Origin: Hoeflea sp. YIM 152468
GTDB lineage: Bacteria > Pseudomonadota > Alphaproteobacteria > Rhizobiales > Rhizobiaceae
Direction of reading: 5' to 3'
NCBI RefSeq assembly: GCF_029210485.1
Contig: NZ_JARGET010000021.1
Coordinates: 124,001 to 188,000 of the forward strand
Length of the DNA: 64,000 nucleotides
In this document: in pieces, positions 9,135-17,863 of the stretch
Layout: the number at the start of each line of letters is the position of its first letter
Position numbering within the stretch: position 1 is the first letter of the stretch
Translations under genes and position numbers: made by a program
The notes under the pieces: model-generated
Databases searched by the model: none
What the model saw: the letters and a program-made list of their open reading frames with translations, nothing else
Told to the model about the DNA's origin: nothing

Positions 9135-9318
9135 GCGTGGCTGGAAGCAATTGACACGGGCGCGAGAGGAACCCGCGCGCGCGGCCAGGCGTTGGCAGTT
9201 TTGACGCTGCTGCCTGAACCGGATCCCGGACCGCAAAATCCTGATCCGACACCTACCGGCGCTGTCATTTGACGGTCGCTGCCTAAACCCCGATAGCCGG
9301 CTGCAGCCAAGGACACTT

Positions 9319-11106
9319 ATGTTGGACAAATCCGCCATTGTTGATCGCCTGGCGCGGTATGTGCCGGTTCTGGATTGGGGCCGCCGCTATGACCGCGATG
9401 CGCTTGGCAATGATCTGGTCGCTGCGGTGATCGTCACCATCATGCTGATCCCGCAATCCCTGGCCTATGCCCTGCTTGCCGGACTGCCTGCCGAGACCGG
9501 GATCTACGCTTCGATCGCCCCCATCATTCTTTATGCGATCTTCGGCACCAGCCGGGCGCTGGCCGTCGGGCCGGTTGCCGTGGTTTCGCTGATGACCGCG
9601 GCGGCAATCGGCAAACTGGCTGAACCCGGCTCGCCCGAGTTGCTGGTCGCCGCGGTGACACTTGCCTTCCTGTCGGGCGTTTTCCTGATCCTGCTGGGTG
9701 TGTTCCGGCTCGGCTTTCTCGCCAATTTTCTCTCGCACCCGGTGATTGCGGGGTTCATCACCGCCACTGGAATTCTCATCGCCATGAGCCAGTTGCGGCA
9801 TTTACTCGGTATCTCTGCCGGTGGCGCCAATCTGCCGGAGCTGCTGATGTCGCTGTTTGAGCATATCGGCGAGGTCAACTGGACTACATTGGGTATCGGC
9901 GCCATCGCCACGGCCTTCCTGTTCTGGGTGAGAAAGGGATTGTTGCCGCTGCTTTTGGCAACCGGCATGAACCCCAAGCTGGCAGGGGTTCTGGCCAAGG
10001 CCGGGCCGGTGGCAGCCGTGGTTCTGACCACTCTTGTCACCTGGGCTTTCGATCTGAGCGAAACTGCCGGTGTACGGGTGGTTGGCGACGTACCGCAAGG
10101 TCTGCCGCCGCTGACCCTGCCGTCCTTCTCGCTCGACCTCTGGGCCACACTTGCTGGATCTGCGGTCCTGATCTCGATTATCGGCTTTGTTGAATCGGTT
10201 TCGGTCGCCCAGACCCTGGCCGCCCGCAAACGCCAGCGCATCGTTCCTGATCAGGAGCTGATTGGCCTTGGCGCGGCCAATGTTGGCGCGGCCCTGACCG
10301 GGGGCTACCCGGTCACCGGCGGCTTTGCCCGGTCGGTGGTCAATTTCGATGCTGGTGCGCAGACCCCGGCTGCCGGCGCCTACACCGCTGTCGGCCTGAT
10401 GGTGGCGGCGCTCTTGCTCACGCCATTGATCTACCATCTGCCTCAGGCAACGCTCGCCGCCACCATCATTGTCGCGGTTCTGTCCCTGGTGGATTTCTCG
10501 ATCCTGAAAAAGACATGGCTCTATTCGCGCGCCGATTTTACCGCCGTCAGCGTCACCATCCTGCTGACCCTCGGCTTCGGAGTCGAGATCGGCGTCACGG
10601 CCGGTGTGTTGATCTCCATTCTCATTCATCTTTACAAATCGTCGCGGCCGCACATGGCCGTGGTTGGCCGTGTGCCGGGGACCGAGCATTTCCGCAACAT
10701 CAATCGGCACAAGGTCGAGATCGATGACACGATTCTCACGCTGCGGGTTGATGAAAGCCTGTACTTTGCCAACGCCCGTTATCTCGAGGACAGTCTCTAC
10801 GACATGGTTGCCGCCCGCCCGCATCTCAGGCACGTGGTGCTGATGTGCCCGGCGGTCAATGAGATCGACATGAGCGCGCTGGAATCGCTGGAGGCAATCA
10901 ACGCGCGTCTCCGGGCGTTGGGCGTCAGCTTCAATCTGAGCGAGGTCAAGGGCCCAGTGATGGACAGGCTTCGCCGCGGTGACTTTCTCGACCATCTCAG
11001 CGGCAAGGTTTTCTTGAGTCAGCACCAGGCGATAATTGAAATCACTGCAGAAAATGCACACATAACTGAGACAGATCCCCACCCCCAAGAAAGGACATCA
11101 CCATGA
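9319..11106 (+). CDS. SulP family anion permease with STAS domain
   Basis: A 595-residue SulP transporter. The N-terminal membrane domain (about residues 25-430) has the family signature VTIMLIPQSLAYALLAGLP and the GGYPVTGGFARSVVN segment. A cytoplasmic STAS domain follows (about 455-570; AVNEIDMSALESLEAINARL). SulP proteins carry sulfate, bicarbonate or other anions; in a persulfide-oxidation cassette sulfate or sulfite movement is likely, direction unknown. Its last four bases ATGA hold the start of the peroxiredoxin gene, so translation is coupled. Confidence 0.93.
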   Translation: MLDKSAIVDRLARYVPVLDWGRRYDRDALGNDLVAAVIVTIMLIPQSLAYALLAGLPAETGIYASIAPIILYAIFGTSRALAVGPVAVVSLMTAAAIGKLAEPGSPELLVAAVTLAFLSGVFLILLGVFRLGFLANFLSHPVIAGFITATGILIAMSQLRHLLGISAGGANLPELLMSLFEHIGEVNWTTLGIGAIATAFLFWVRKGLLPLLLATGMNPKLAGVLAKAGPVAAVVLTTLVTWAFDLSETAGVRVVGDVPQGLPPLTLPSFSLDLWATLAGSAVLISIIGFVESVSVAQTLAARKRQRIVPDQELIGLGAANVGAALTGGYPVTGGFARSVVNFDAGAQTPAAGAYTAVGLMVAALLLTPLIYHLPQATLAATIIVAVLSLVDFSILKKTWLYSRADFTAVSVTILLTLGFGVEIGVTAGVLISILIHLYKSSRPHMAVVGRVPGTEHFRNINRHKVEIDDTILTLRVDESLYFANARYLEDSLYDMVAARPHLRHVVLMCPAVNEIDMSALESLEAINARLRALGVSFNLSEVKGPVMDRLRRGDFLDHLSGKVFLSQHQAIIEITAENAHITETDPHPQERTSP

Positions 11107-11732
11107 GCGTTCGCATTGGCGACACTGCGCCGAACTTCAAAGCCGACACCACCAACGGACCAATTGATTTTCACGAATGGATCGGCTCGTCCTGGGCGTT
11201 CTTCTTCAGCCACCCGGCTGATTTTACGCCCGTCTGCACCACGGAAATGGGGCGCACGGCACAGCTCTCGGATCAGTTCGCTGACCGCAATGTCAAGCCG
11301 ATAGGTCTGTCGACCGATGGCGTCGAGGAGCACATGGCCTGGATCGAGGATGTCAACGACACCCAGGATACCACGCTGACCTTCCCGATTGTCGCCGACA
11401 AGGCTCTCAAGGTGGCCCAGCTTTACGACATGATCCATCCCAATGAGAGCACCACGGCGGCCGTCCGCTCGGTGTTCATCATCGATCCGGACAAGAAGGT
11501 TCGCCTGACCCTGACTTACCCGATGAATGTCGGCCGCAATTTCGATGAGATCCTGCGCGTCATCGACGCCTTGCAACTGGCTGATGCCAGCAAGGTCGCG
11601 ACGCCGGCGGACTGGCGTCCGGGCGGCAAGGTGATCATTCCGCCATCGATTTCCAATGCGGACGCCAAGGACATTTTCCCCCAGGGCTGGGACGAGATCC
11701 GGCCTTATCTGCGTGTCACCGACGTCAACTGA
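11103..11732 (+). CDS. 1-Cys peroxiredoxin (Prx6 type)
   Basis: A 209-residue peroxiredoxin reducing peroxides in the cytoplasm. The active site is HPADFTPVCTTE with peroxidatic C45 and T42; the long C-terminal domain (WRPGGKVIIPPSI, FPQGWDEIRPYLR) marks the Prx6 group. No second conserved cysteine appears in the usual resolving position. The ATG overlaps the sulP stop (ATGA). This ties peroxide defence to the sulfur cassette; persulfides are known to be alternative peroxiredoxin substrates, so a role in sulfane-sulfur stress is possible. Confidence 0.94.
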   Translation: MSVRIGDTAPNFKADTTNGPIDFHEWIGSSWAFFFSHPADFTPVCTTEMGRTAQLSDQFADRNVKPIGLSTDGVEEHMAWIEDVNDTQDTTLTFPIVADKALKVAQLYDMIHPNESTTAAVRSVFIIDPDKKVRLTLTYPMNVGRNFDEILRVIDALQLADASKVATPADWRPGGKVIIPPSISNADAKDIFPQGWDEIRPYLRVTDVN

Positions 11733-11751
11733 CCGGCTCGCTGATGCAAAG

Positions 11752-11780
11752 AACCGCCTGCTGGAAAGCGGGCGGTTTTT
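11752..11780 (+). terminator. Intrinsic terminator of the sulfur cassette
   Basis: AACCGCCTGC pairs with GCGGGCGGTT (one T-G wobble) around a TGGAAA loop, and the stem runs directly into TTTTT. It lies 20 bp after the peroxiredoxin stop and closes the five-gene cassette. Confidence 0.85.
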
Positions 11781-11830
11781 GGTAAGGTGAATGTTTGAAA
11801 AATCCAGCGACCTTGATCGATCTGGCCGGA

Positions 11831-13177
11831 TCAGCTGAGCGGCTTGATCCGTACCGCCAGCAAATCGATCCCCTTGCCGCCGCCGGAGATGTCGCTGTTG
11901 ATCACCAGATTGCCAGCCTCGTTGGGCGCCAGCGCCCGGTCGTAGTCGAGGCTGAACAGGATATCGATGGTGTCGTAGGTGACATCAAAACGGCGCCGTC
12001 CGCAGTCGCCGAGAACCGAAAACGCGCATTTGACATAGATCTGGGTCGGCTCCGGCGTCGCCGCGCGCACGGTCAAAGCCAGCACCGACTGACGACCGGC
12101 GAGTGCCTGCATGACCTCGGCGCCGAGCGGAATCAGCACTTCCCCATCTTCGTCGCCTGATCCGGACACGATTCTGAGCACAGTGCCCTCGGCTTCGTCG
12201 ATCAGCTCGGCACGGGCATCGCTGCGAGCCAGCGCCTCACCGTCACGACCGGGTGTGAAGACGTTGGCCCATTCGCCGGAAAAGCCTGCACCCGGATTGA
12301 GCTGCTGAGGTCCACCGGCAAAATCGTCACGGCTGAGCGAGGGGGGCGGGTTGGGAACCCCGGTGTCGCGTTCCGCTGCGCTCTTCATCGCCCCGCTTTC
12401 GATCAGCCACCAGACACCGATGCCGAGAAACGACAACATCACCGCCGCCGAAAAAATCGAGGCAAACACCGGCCGCCGCCGCTTTTGCTTGAGCGGCCCG
12501 GGAATCTTGACTTTGTTTGCGGATGCGGATCGCTTGGCTGAACCGAAATCCGCAGCCTCGATATGTGGCGCAAGATTGCCGGCCAGGCCGCGTGCAGGGA
12601 TCGCCGCTGCCCCATGGTCGCTCGCGTCGGGCACAAAATCCAGATTGGCGTCGCCAGGCGCCGCATCCGGCCGCGGAGCTTGATGCGAAACGGCATCGAC
12701 AGCCGGCGCTGGCTGGTGCGGAATCTCTGCCGATGGCTCAACATTGCCCCAGGAACCGGCAAGCTGATCCGGTCCGTTATGCTCCGGTCCGAGGGCTTCC
12801 GATGTATCATACACCGGCCGGTATGATGTGGCTTGATCCGTCTCTGTCGAGTCCGGGGCTGGTTCATGCCAGTCCCGAACCGAGGACGTAGTGGCAGCCG
12901 GCGCAGCAGCTTCGCCCGGTGGTGTCCACTCGGCCTCGATGCTGGCGATGAGCATTTCCAGTTTCTGCCGGTGATCATCAATCCGCTGCGGATCTGAAAT
13001 CTCCTGGCGCTCGAGACTGCGATCAAGCGCCGCCCGGGCGGAATCATAAATCCGGCGGCGCGCTTGCGCGCCCGGTATGCCGGCCTTGTCCAAGGCTCCG
13101 CGAATTGCCGCTTCCATGCCGGTCAAACTCTGTCTCCGTGCCGCGTGGTCTGGCTGCAGCCAGGCCGGATCATTCAC
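11831..13177 (-). CDS. Uncharacterised single-pass membrane protein with C-terminal beta-rich domain
   Basis: A 448-residue protein I do not recognise by family. Residues 1-90 are helical and charged. Residues about 90-215 are rich in Pro, Ala, Asp and Ser and look disordered. A basic patch (KQKRRRP) precedes one membrane helix near residues 235-260 (FSAAVMLSFLGIGVWWLIE). The rest, about 280-448, looks like a beta-sandwich with two cysteines (KCAFSVLGDC) and is probably periplasmic. The start is GTG. It converges with the peroxiredoxin gene and is divergent from the nitronate monooxygenase-like gene. Confidence 0.75.
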   Translation of the reverse strand: MNDPAWLQPDHAARRQSLTGMEAAIRGALDKAGIPGAQARRRIYDSARAALDRSLERQEISDPQRIDDHRQKLEMLIASIEAEWTPPGEAAAPAATTSSVRDWHEPAPDSTETDQATSYRPVYDTSEALGPEHNGPDQLAGSWGNVEPSAEIPHQPAPAVDAVSHQAPRPDAAPGDANLDFVPDASDHGAAAIPARGLAGNLAPHIEAADFGSAKRSASANKVKIPGPLKQKRRRPVFASIFSAAVMLSFLGIGVWWLIESGAMKSAAERDTGVPNPPPSLSRDDFAGGPQQLNPGAGFSGEWANVFTPGRDGEALARSDARAELIDEAEGTVLRIVSGSGDEDGEVLIPLGAEVMQALAGRQSVLALTVRAATPEPTQIYVKCAFSVLGDCGRRRFDVTYDTIDILFSLDYDRALAPNEAGNLVINSDISGGGKGIDLLAVRIKPLS

Positions 13178-13385
13178 GCCCGGCTTGTTCCGTTCCGGGC
13201 AAACTCAAATCGGGATCGGACGGGACGGGGTCGCACGGACACGATCCGCCGGCCCCTTCCGCTATGCTGTGCGTATCTGCTAACCCGGCAAAACTCAAGC
13301 GTGGCCTGAACCGACAGGCCGGTGCCGCCGGGGCGTTCGGGTCCAAGTCAAGCCTTTTCAGGTTCAGTCGGCTCTGCTATGCAAA

Positions 13386-13406
13386 TTGACGTTTGCGTAA
13401 ACGTCA
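13386..13406 (+). promoter_or_regulatory. Palindromic operator, LiuR/MerR-like site A
   Basis: The 21-bp stretch TTGACGTTTGCGTAAACGTC plus A is a near-perfect palindrome (one mismatched pair within its 20-bp core) ending 19 bp before the flavoprotein start codon. It matches 19 of 21 positions of the site upstream of the beta-oxidation operon at 56982-57002. A MerR-family regulator of the LiuR kind encoded at 57299-57709 is the likely binder. Confidence 0.65.
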
Positions 13407-13425
13407 CTTTGATTTGCGAGGCCTC

Positions 13426-14385
13426 ATGACCCTTCCCGCCGTCCTCAAGGACAGTTTCCGGCTTCCGGTTGTCGCCGCTCCCCTGTTCATCATTTCGCAT
13501 CCACCGCTTGTCATGGCCCAGTGCAAGGCCGGTGTCATGGGCTCGTTCCCCGCGCTCAATGCCAGGCCCGAAGCCCAGCTTGACGAGTGGCTTGCCGAAA
13601 TCACCGAAGGCCTCGCCGATCACAACGCAAAAAACCCAGGCCGGCCGGCAGCTCCCTTCGCCGTCAACCAGATCGTGCACCGGTCCAATGCCCGGCTCGA
13701 GCACGACCTGACGATGTGCGTCAAATACAAGGTGCCGGTGGTGATCTCCTCGCTTGGCGCCGTGCCGGAGGTCAATGATGCCATTCACTCTTATGGCGGC
13801 ATCGTGCTGCACGACATCATCAACAATCGCCACGCCCATTCGGCCATCAACAAGGGCGCCGACGGCCTGATTGCTGTCGCCGCTGGTGCTGGTGGCCATG
13901 CCGGACCGCTGTCGCCGTTTGCGCTGGTGCAGGAAATCCGTGAATGGTTTGACGGGCCGCTGCTGTTGTCAGGCGCGATTTCGACTGGCGGTGCCGTGCT
14001 TGCCGCCGAGGCCATGGGCGCCGACATGGCCTATATCGGTTCGCCTTTCATTGCCACCGACGAGGCTCGCGCCGCCGATGACTACAAGCAGATGATCGTC
14101 GAAAGTGCTGCCAAGGATATCGTCTACTCCAATTATTTCACCGGCATTCCCGGCAATTATCTCAAGCCCTCGATCGCGGCATCCGGCCTGGATCCGGACA
14201 ATCTGCCTGTAGCCGATCCGAGCAAGATGGATTTCGACAGCGCCACATCCGGCCCCAAGGCCTGGAAGGAAATCTGGGGCTGCGGTCAGGGTATCGGTGC
14301 CGTCAAGAAGATTGGTCCGGTGGCTGATCTCGTTGACCGGCTCGAAACGGAATACAAGGCCACGCGCGACCGCTTGGCGCTGTAG
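13426..14385 (+). CDS. Nitronate monooxygenase-like flavoprotein (2-nitropropane dioxygenase family)
   Basis: A 319-residue TIM-barrel FMN enzyme. The visible elements are RLPVVAAPLFIISHPPLVMA at the N terminus, the active-site-region GADGLIAVAAGAGGHAGPLSPF and the FMN phosphate region ISTGGAVLAAEAMGADMAYIGSPF. The family oxidises alkyl nitronates, but relatives include FabK-like enoyl reductases, so the substrate is uncertain. ATG at 13426 is preferred; an earlier start would run through the operator palindrome. Sharing an operator type with fatty-acid degradation genes points to an acyl-CoA-linked or nitro-acid role. Confidence 0.88.
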   Translation: MTLPAVLKDSFRLPVVAAPLFIISHPPLVMAQCKAGVMGSFPALNARPEAQLDEWLAEITEGLADHNAKNPGRPAAPFAVNQIVHRSNARLEHDLTMCVKYKVPVVISSLGAVPEVNDAIHSYGGIVLHDIINNRHAHSAINKGADGLIAVAAGAGGHAGPLSPFALVQEIREWFDGPLLLSGAISTGGAVLAAEAMGADMAYIGSPFIATDEARAADDYKQMIVESAAKDIVYSNYFTGIPGNYLKPSIAASGLDPDNLPVADPSKMDFDSATSGPKAWKEIWGCGQGIGAVKKIGPVADLVDRLETEYKATRDRLAL

Positions 14386-14447
14386 CGGCGCCGGCGGCCT
14401 CTTCATGTGAAGGGGCTCCAACTGGCGGTGCGCCGCCGCCGCGACAA

Positions 14448-14467
14448 CTTGTCGGCTCGCCGACAAG
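14448..14467 (+). terminator. Hairpin after the flavoprotein gene
   Basis: CTTGTCGGC and GCCGACAAG form a perfect 9-bp inverted repeat with a two-base centre, 62 bp after the stop of the flavoprotein gene and ahead of the DUF805 gene. There is no T run, so termination is only possible, not clear. Confidence 0.35.
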
Positions 14468-14540
14468 GGCCCTGCAAACTGGACATATGCCCCACTTTGG
14501 TGTCAAGTTTTCGGATTGAGACGCAGGAAGGGGATTCACC

Positions 14541-14915
14541 ATGGACTTTCAAACGGCGGTCAGAACCTGTTTCCAGAAATACGCGACGGTCGAGGGGCGT
14601 GCGCGGCGGTCGGAATACTGGTGGTTCTTTTTGTTTGCCTTTGTTGCAAATGTTATTCTGAGCCTGATTGACGGGGTCTTGTTTGGAAATGCGCAGGTGC
14701 TGTCCGGGATTTTTGGCCTGGCTATTCTCCTCCCGTCAATCGCCGTTGGCGCGCGCCGGTTGCACGATACAGACCGCTCCGCCTGGTGGCTGCTGCTGAT
14801 CCTGATCCCGCTGATCGGTTTTCTGGTGCTGCTCTGGTGGTTCGTGCACAAAGGGACCGACGGCGCCAATCAATACGGCCCCGACCCGCTTGGCAATCAA
14901 GCAACCACCGTCTGA
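14541..14915 (+). CDS. DUF805 family membrane protein
   Basis: A 124-residue inner-membrane protein of the DUF805 (YhaH/YhaI) family. It opens with the family soluble helix and GRARRSEYWWFFLF, and has three membrane helices. The loop carries the conserved ARRLHDTDRSAWW, and the end GTDGANQYGPDPLG is diagnostic. Function is unknown. It stands alone between the flavoprotein gene and tRNA-Thr, behind an AAGGGG site. Confidence 0.92.
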   Translation: MDFQTAVRTCFQKYATVEGRARRSEYWWFFLFAFVANVILSLIDGVLFGNAQVLSGIFGLAILLPSIAVGARRLHDTDRSAWWLLLILIPLIGFLVLLWWFVHKGTDGANQYGPDPLGNQATTV

Positions 14916-15105
14916 GGGACGGTCCGGCACAGGATGCGTGAGAAGGGCGGAGTCAGCGGGCAAGGCGGAACTGCGGGAGTTGTCCGCCTGATCCAGAAAA
15001 GCCCGATGTATTTGCTGACTTGAAATCGGCCGGCAATCGCGGTATTTGCCCTCATCCCGAGGGTGCGGCCTCAACCGCCAAGCCTGCGCATCAATGGGAA
15101 CGGAC

Positions 15106-15181
15106 GCCGCTTTAGCTCAGGTGGTAGAGCACATCATTCGTAATGATGGGGTCGCAGGTTCGAGTCCTGCAAGCGGCACCA
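15106..15181 (+). tRNA. tRNA-Thr (CGU anticodon)
   Basis: A complete cloverleaf of 76 nt including an encoded CCA. The acceptor stem GCCGCTT pairs with AAGCGGC. The anticodon arm is CATCA-TTCGTAA-TGATG with anticodon CGT at 15139-15141, and the T arm is GCAGG-TTCGAGT-CCTGC. It would read ACG threonine codons. The DMT transporter gene converges on it from the other side, 26 bp away. Confidence 0.97.
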
Positions 15182-15207
15182 CTTCTGCCCCATGCTTTTC
15201 TCCCAAA

Positions 15208-16095
15208 TTAGACCGCAGCGGGCTTGGTCCTTGAGCGGTTTTCGCCGCGCAGGTTGATCCAGTTTGCGACAATGATGACGCTGCCGCCAAGCAGGATCAG
15301 TGTGTCGGCGGGCTCGGCAAACAGCCACATGCCAACCAGCACGATCAGCGGCAACCGGGTGAAGTCGATCGGCATCACGAAGCTCGCCGGTGCCAAGGAC
15401 AAGGCCGTGGTCAGGCAGTAATGCGCCATCAGGCCGCAAACGCTGATGATCAGCAGCCAGGGCAGTGTCTGCGCCGTCGGCCAGGCGACCGTAGCTTGCA
15501 ACGACACGGCAATAACGCCGAAACAGAGTTGAAGCCCGGTCAGCCAGAACAGGATCGAGACGATGCTCTCCTGCCGCGTCAGCGCTTTGGTCATGATGAT
15601 GGTCGCGGCAAAGAAGATCGCCGAGGCAGCGGCTGTCATCAGTCCCGGTTCGAGGGTGGAGAAATCGGGCCGGGCGACAATCAGAATGCCGGCGAATCCA
15701 AGCCCGGCCGCCAGCATGCGGGCTCCGGTCAACCGTTCGCCCAGAAAGGCAAAGCTGAGCACGATCACCCAGATCGGCGTGGTGAACTCAAGCGCAAACA
15801 CCTGGGCCAGCGGTATGCTCGCCAGCGCGAAAAACCAGAGGTTTTGTCCGGAGAAATGAAACAGGTTGCGGAAGAAGTGCTGTTTCAGCCGCTCGCTGCG
15901 GATCTCCCCAAGCCTGCGGCTGGCCAACCCCAGCGCCAGCACAATGACAAGGCCGAAAAAGGAGCGGGACGCCATGATCTCGAAGGTCGTGTGCACCGAG
16001 GAGACGTAGCGGCCGGCAACGGCCATGGCCGAAAATGACACAATCGATCCGGCCATCCACAGAGCAGCCAGGACCGGCTGGTAGGTTTGCGACAC
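15208..16095 (-). CDS. EamA-domain drug/metabolite transporter (DMT superfamily)
   Basis: A 295-residue membrane protein with ten predicted helices arranged as two EamA repeats (about 10-145 and 155-285). Typical DMT pieces are seen: ALEFTTPIWVIVLSFAFLGERLTGARMLAAGLGFAGI in the first half, and YCLTTALSLAPASFVMPIDF in the second. DMT proteins export metabolites or amino acids; the substrate here is unknown. It is not clearly part of an operon: 205 bp separate its start from the ridA stop upstream on the same strand, with no obvious terminator there. Confidence 0.9.
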   Translation of the reverse strand: MSQTYQPVLAALWMAGSIVSFSAMAVAGRYVSSVHTTFEIMASRSFFGLVIVLALGLASRRLGEIRSERLKQHFFRNLFHFSGQNLWFFALASIPLAQVFALEFTTPIWVIVLSFAFLGERLTGARMLAAGLGFAGILIVARPDFSTLEPGLMTAAASAIFFAATIIMTKALTRQESIVSILFWLTGLQLCFGVIAVSLQATVAWPTAQTLPWLLIISVCGLMAHYCLTTALSLAPASFVMPIDFTRLPLIVLVGMWLFAEPADTLILLGGSVIIVANWINLRGENRSRTKPAAV

Positions 16096-16300
16096 GTGGG
16101 GGCTCTCCCTGGTTCAGGCAGACTGAATCCTGCGTAAATTCTGACGGGTGACAAGTGGGTCGCCACGACAGCGACGGCGAAGGCCGTCCCGGAATGCCAC
16201 TGAAGGGGATTCGTGGCAGCAAGGCAACCACAGAGTGAAAGAGCGGCGCACGAGATGTGCCTTGCGCCGGTGCATGGTCAACACTTCACTGATGGCGGCG

Positions 16301-16684
16301 TCAGGCCACCTGCGCTGTGACTTCGATCTCGATCAGCATTTCCGGCCGGATCAGCTGGCAGACAATCATCGTGGCGGCCGGATCGATACCACCCAGATGC
16401 TCGGCCAGCACCGGTGCCACGGCCTCGAAATACTCCGGCTTGGTGACGTAATACCGGACCCGGACGATGTCGGCGAGGCTTGCGTCGAGCGCAGCCAGCG
16501 AGGCGGCAATCGTGGTGAAGCAGTTGCGCGCCTGGTCGGCAACATCAGCCGGCATTTGCATGGCGTCGTAATCATAGCCGGTGGTTCCCGCGACATGCAC
16601 GAACGGGCCTTGCCGCACGGCGCGCGAATAGGCCGCCGCCTTCTCGAACGGGGATCCGGTGGAATGTTTGCGTCTGTTGCTCAT
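16301..16684 (-). CDS. RidA family protein (reactive enamine/imine deaminase)
   Basis: A 127-residue RidA/YjgF-family protein. The trimer-interface and substrate regions are visible as GPFVHVAGTTGYDYDAM, the DIVRVRYYVT strand and the C-terminal IEIEVTAQVA. Family members hydrolyse reactive 2-aminoacrylate-type enamines. The arginine that usually contacts substrate carboxylate is not obvious (MIVCQLIRPEMLIEIE contains R near the expected place). ATG at 16684 has a GGAGG upstream. It starts 30 bp after ilvE on the same strand, so the two are cotranscribed. Confidence 0.88.
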   Translation of the reverse strand: MSNRRKHSTGSPFEKAAAYSRAVRQGPFVHVAGTTGYDYDAMQMPADVADQARNCFTTIAASLAALDASLADIVRVRYYVTKPEYFEAVAPVLAEHLGGIDPAATMIVCQLIRPEMLIEIEVTAQVA

Positions 16685-16714
16685 CTTCAGTGGCCTCCGC
16701 AGCCGCCTGGCCAC

Positions 16715-17581
16715 TCAGCCATGGGCCCAATCCATATAGAGTTTCCGCGTGGCGCGGCCGACCGGTCCGGCCTGCAATTCACGATCCTCAATGCGGATCA
16801 CCGGCACCACCTTGGAATGATTGCCGGTCGAAAAAATCTCGTCGGCATCCATGAACTCGGCCACCGAGAGGGATCTTTCCACGACTTCGGTACCGGACTC
16901 GCGCAGCAGCTTGATGGCGCGCGAGCGGGTGATGCCCGACAGGAATGTGCCGTTCGGTGCCGGCGTGAACACCACGCCGTCCTTGACCATGAAAATGTTC
17001 GACGTCGCGGTTTCGGCCACATTGCCCAGCATGTCGAGCACCAGCGCATTGTCGAAGCCGCGCGACTTGGCTTCCATCACCGCCCGGCCATTGTTGGGGT
17101 AAAGGCAGCCGGCCTTGGCGTTTGTGGGTGCAGTTTCGTAACTCGGCCGCCGGAACGGTGAAACGCTGACGGAGAACCCGGACGAGGCGATCATCGGGCT
17201 TTCGAACAGGCACAGGCAAAAGCGGGTGGAGTCGGGATCGGCGGGCACCGACATGTAGCCGCCATGCTCGGCCCAGTACATCGGCTTGATGTAGACTGCG
17301 GTCTTGCCATCGAATTTCTTCAATCCCTCCTGGGCCAAACCTTCAATCTCGCTCGCCTGCATGGTGGCGCGCATTCCAAGCGCGTCTGCCGAACGGTTGA
17401 CCCGCTGGCAATGCAGATCGAGATCCGGCGCCACCCCGTCAAACCAGCGCGCGCCGTCAAACACGGTGGAACCCAGCCACATGGCATGGCTGACCGGGCC
17501 GATCAGCGGCGGATTGCCTTCCAGCCAATCACCGTCGACATAGGTCCATGTCTTGGTGCGGGCTTGTGTGTTGACGGCCAT
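16715..17581 (-). CDS. ilvE: Branched-chain amino acid aminotransferase family protein (class IV PLP)
   Basis: A 288-residue fold-type IV PLP enzyme, transferring amino groups between branched-chain amino acids and 2-oxoglutarate. The PLP lysine is likely K156 in PTNAKAGCLYPNNGRAVME. The phosphate-binding NVAETATSNIFMV and the GITRSRAIKLL segments follow. ATG at 17581 has a CAGGAGGAC ribosome site. The D-amino-acid transaminase at 22185-23039 belongs to the same fold, but this sequence has the IlvE-type features. It is the first gene of an ilvE-ridA unit. Confidence 0.9.
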   Translation of the reverse strand: MAVNTQARTKTWTYVDGDWLEGNPPLIGPVSHAMWLGSTVFDGARWFDGVAPDLDLHCQRVNRSADALGMRATMQASEIEGLAQEGLKKFDGKTAVYIKPMYWAEHGGYMSVPADPDSTRFCLCLFESPMIASSGFSVSVSPFRRPSYETAPTNAKAGCLYPNNGRAVMEAKSRGFDNALVLDMLGNVAETATSNIFMVKDGVVFTPAPNGTFLSGITRSRAIKLLRESGTEVVERSLSVAEFMDADEIFSTGNHSKVVPVIRIEDRELQAGPVGRATRKLYMDWAHG

Positions 17582-17863
17582 GATGTCCTCCTGCCGGTGT
17601 GATGCTCTGCGTCGTCGACTGTGTTGACTGGACAATCGAACGGGTCGGGGTTCCCGTCAAGTCATGCCGCCAGCCCCGCCAACGAGACGATGGCAATCGC
17701 ACGATCCTTGCGCCGCTGTGCGCTGTGGCGACACAATTGGACCCGAGTGCGCTCCGCTGCGCCACCAATCACGGTTTGCCGGCCATTGAACCCGGAGTCA
17801 TTGTGGCTTGACTATTGCGTTGCAGCAGAGTCATCGTAGGGCTTCCCAGGAAGGAATGCTGAA

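Noticed and set aside
14448-14467. Hairpin as part of a riboswitch for the DUF805 gene
   Set aside because: It is a simple 9-bp palindrome without the conserved loops of any riboswitch I know.
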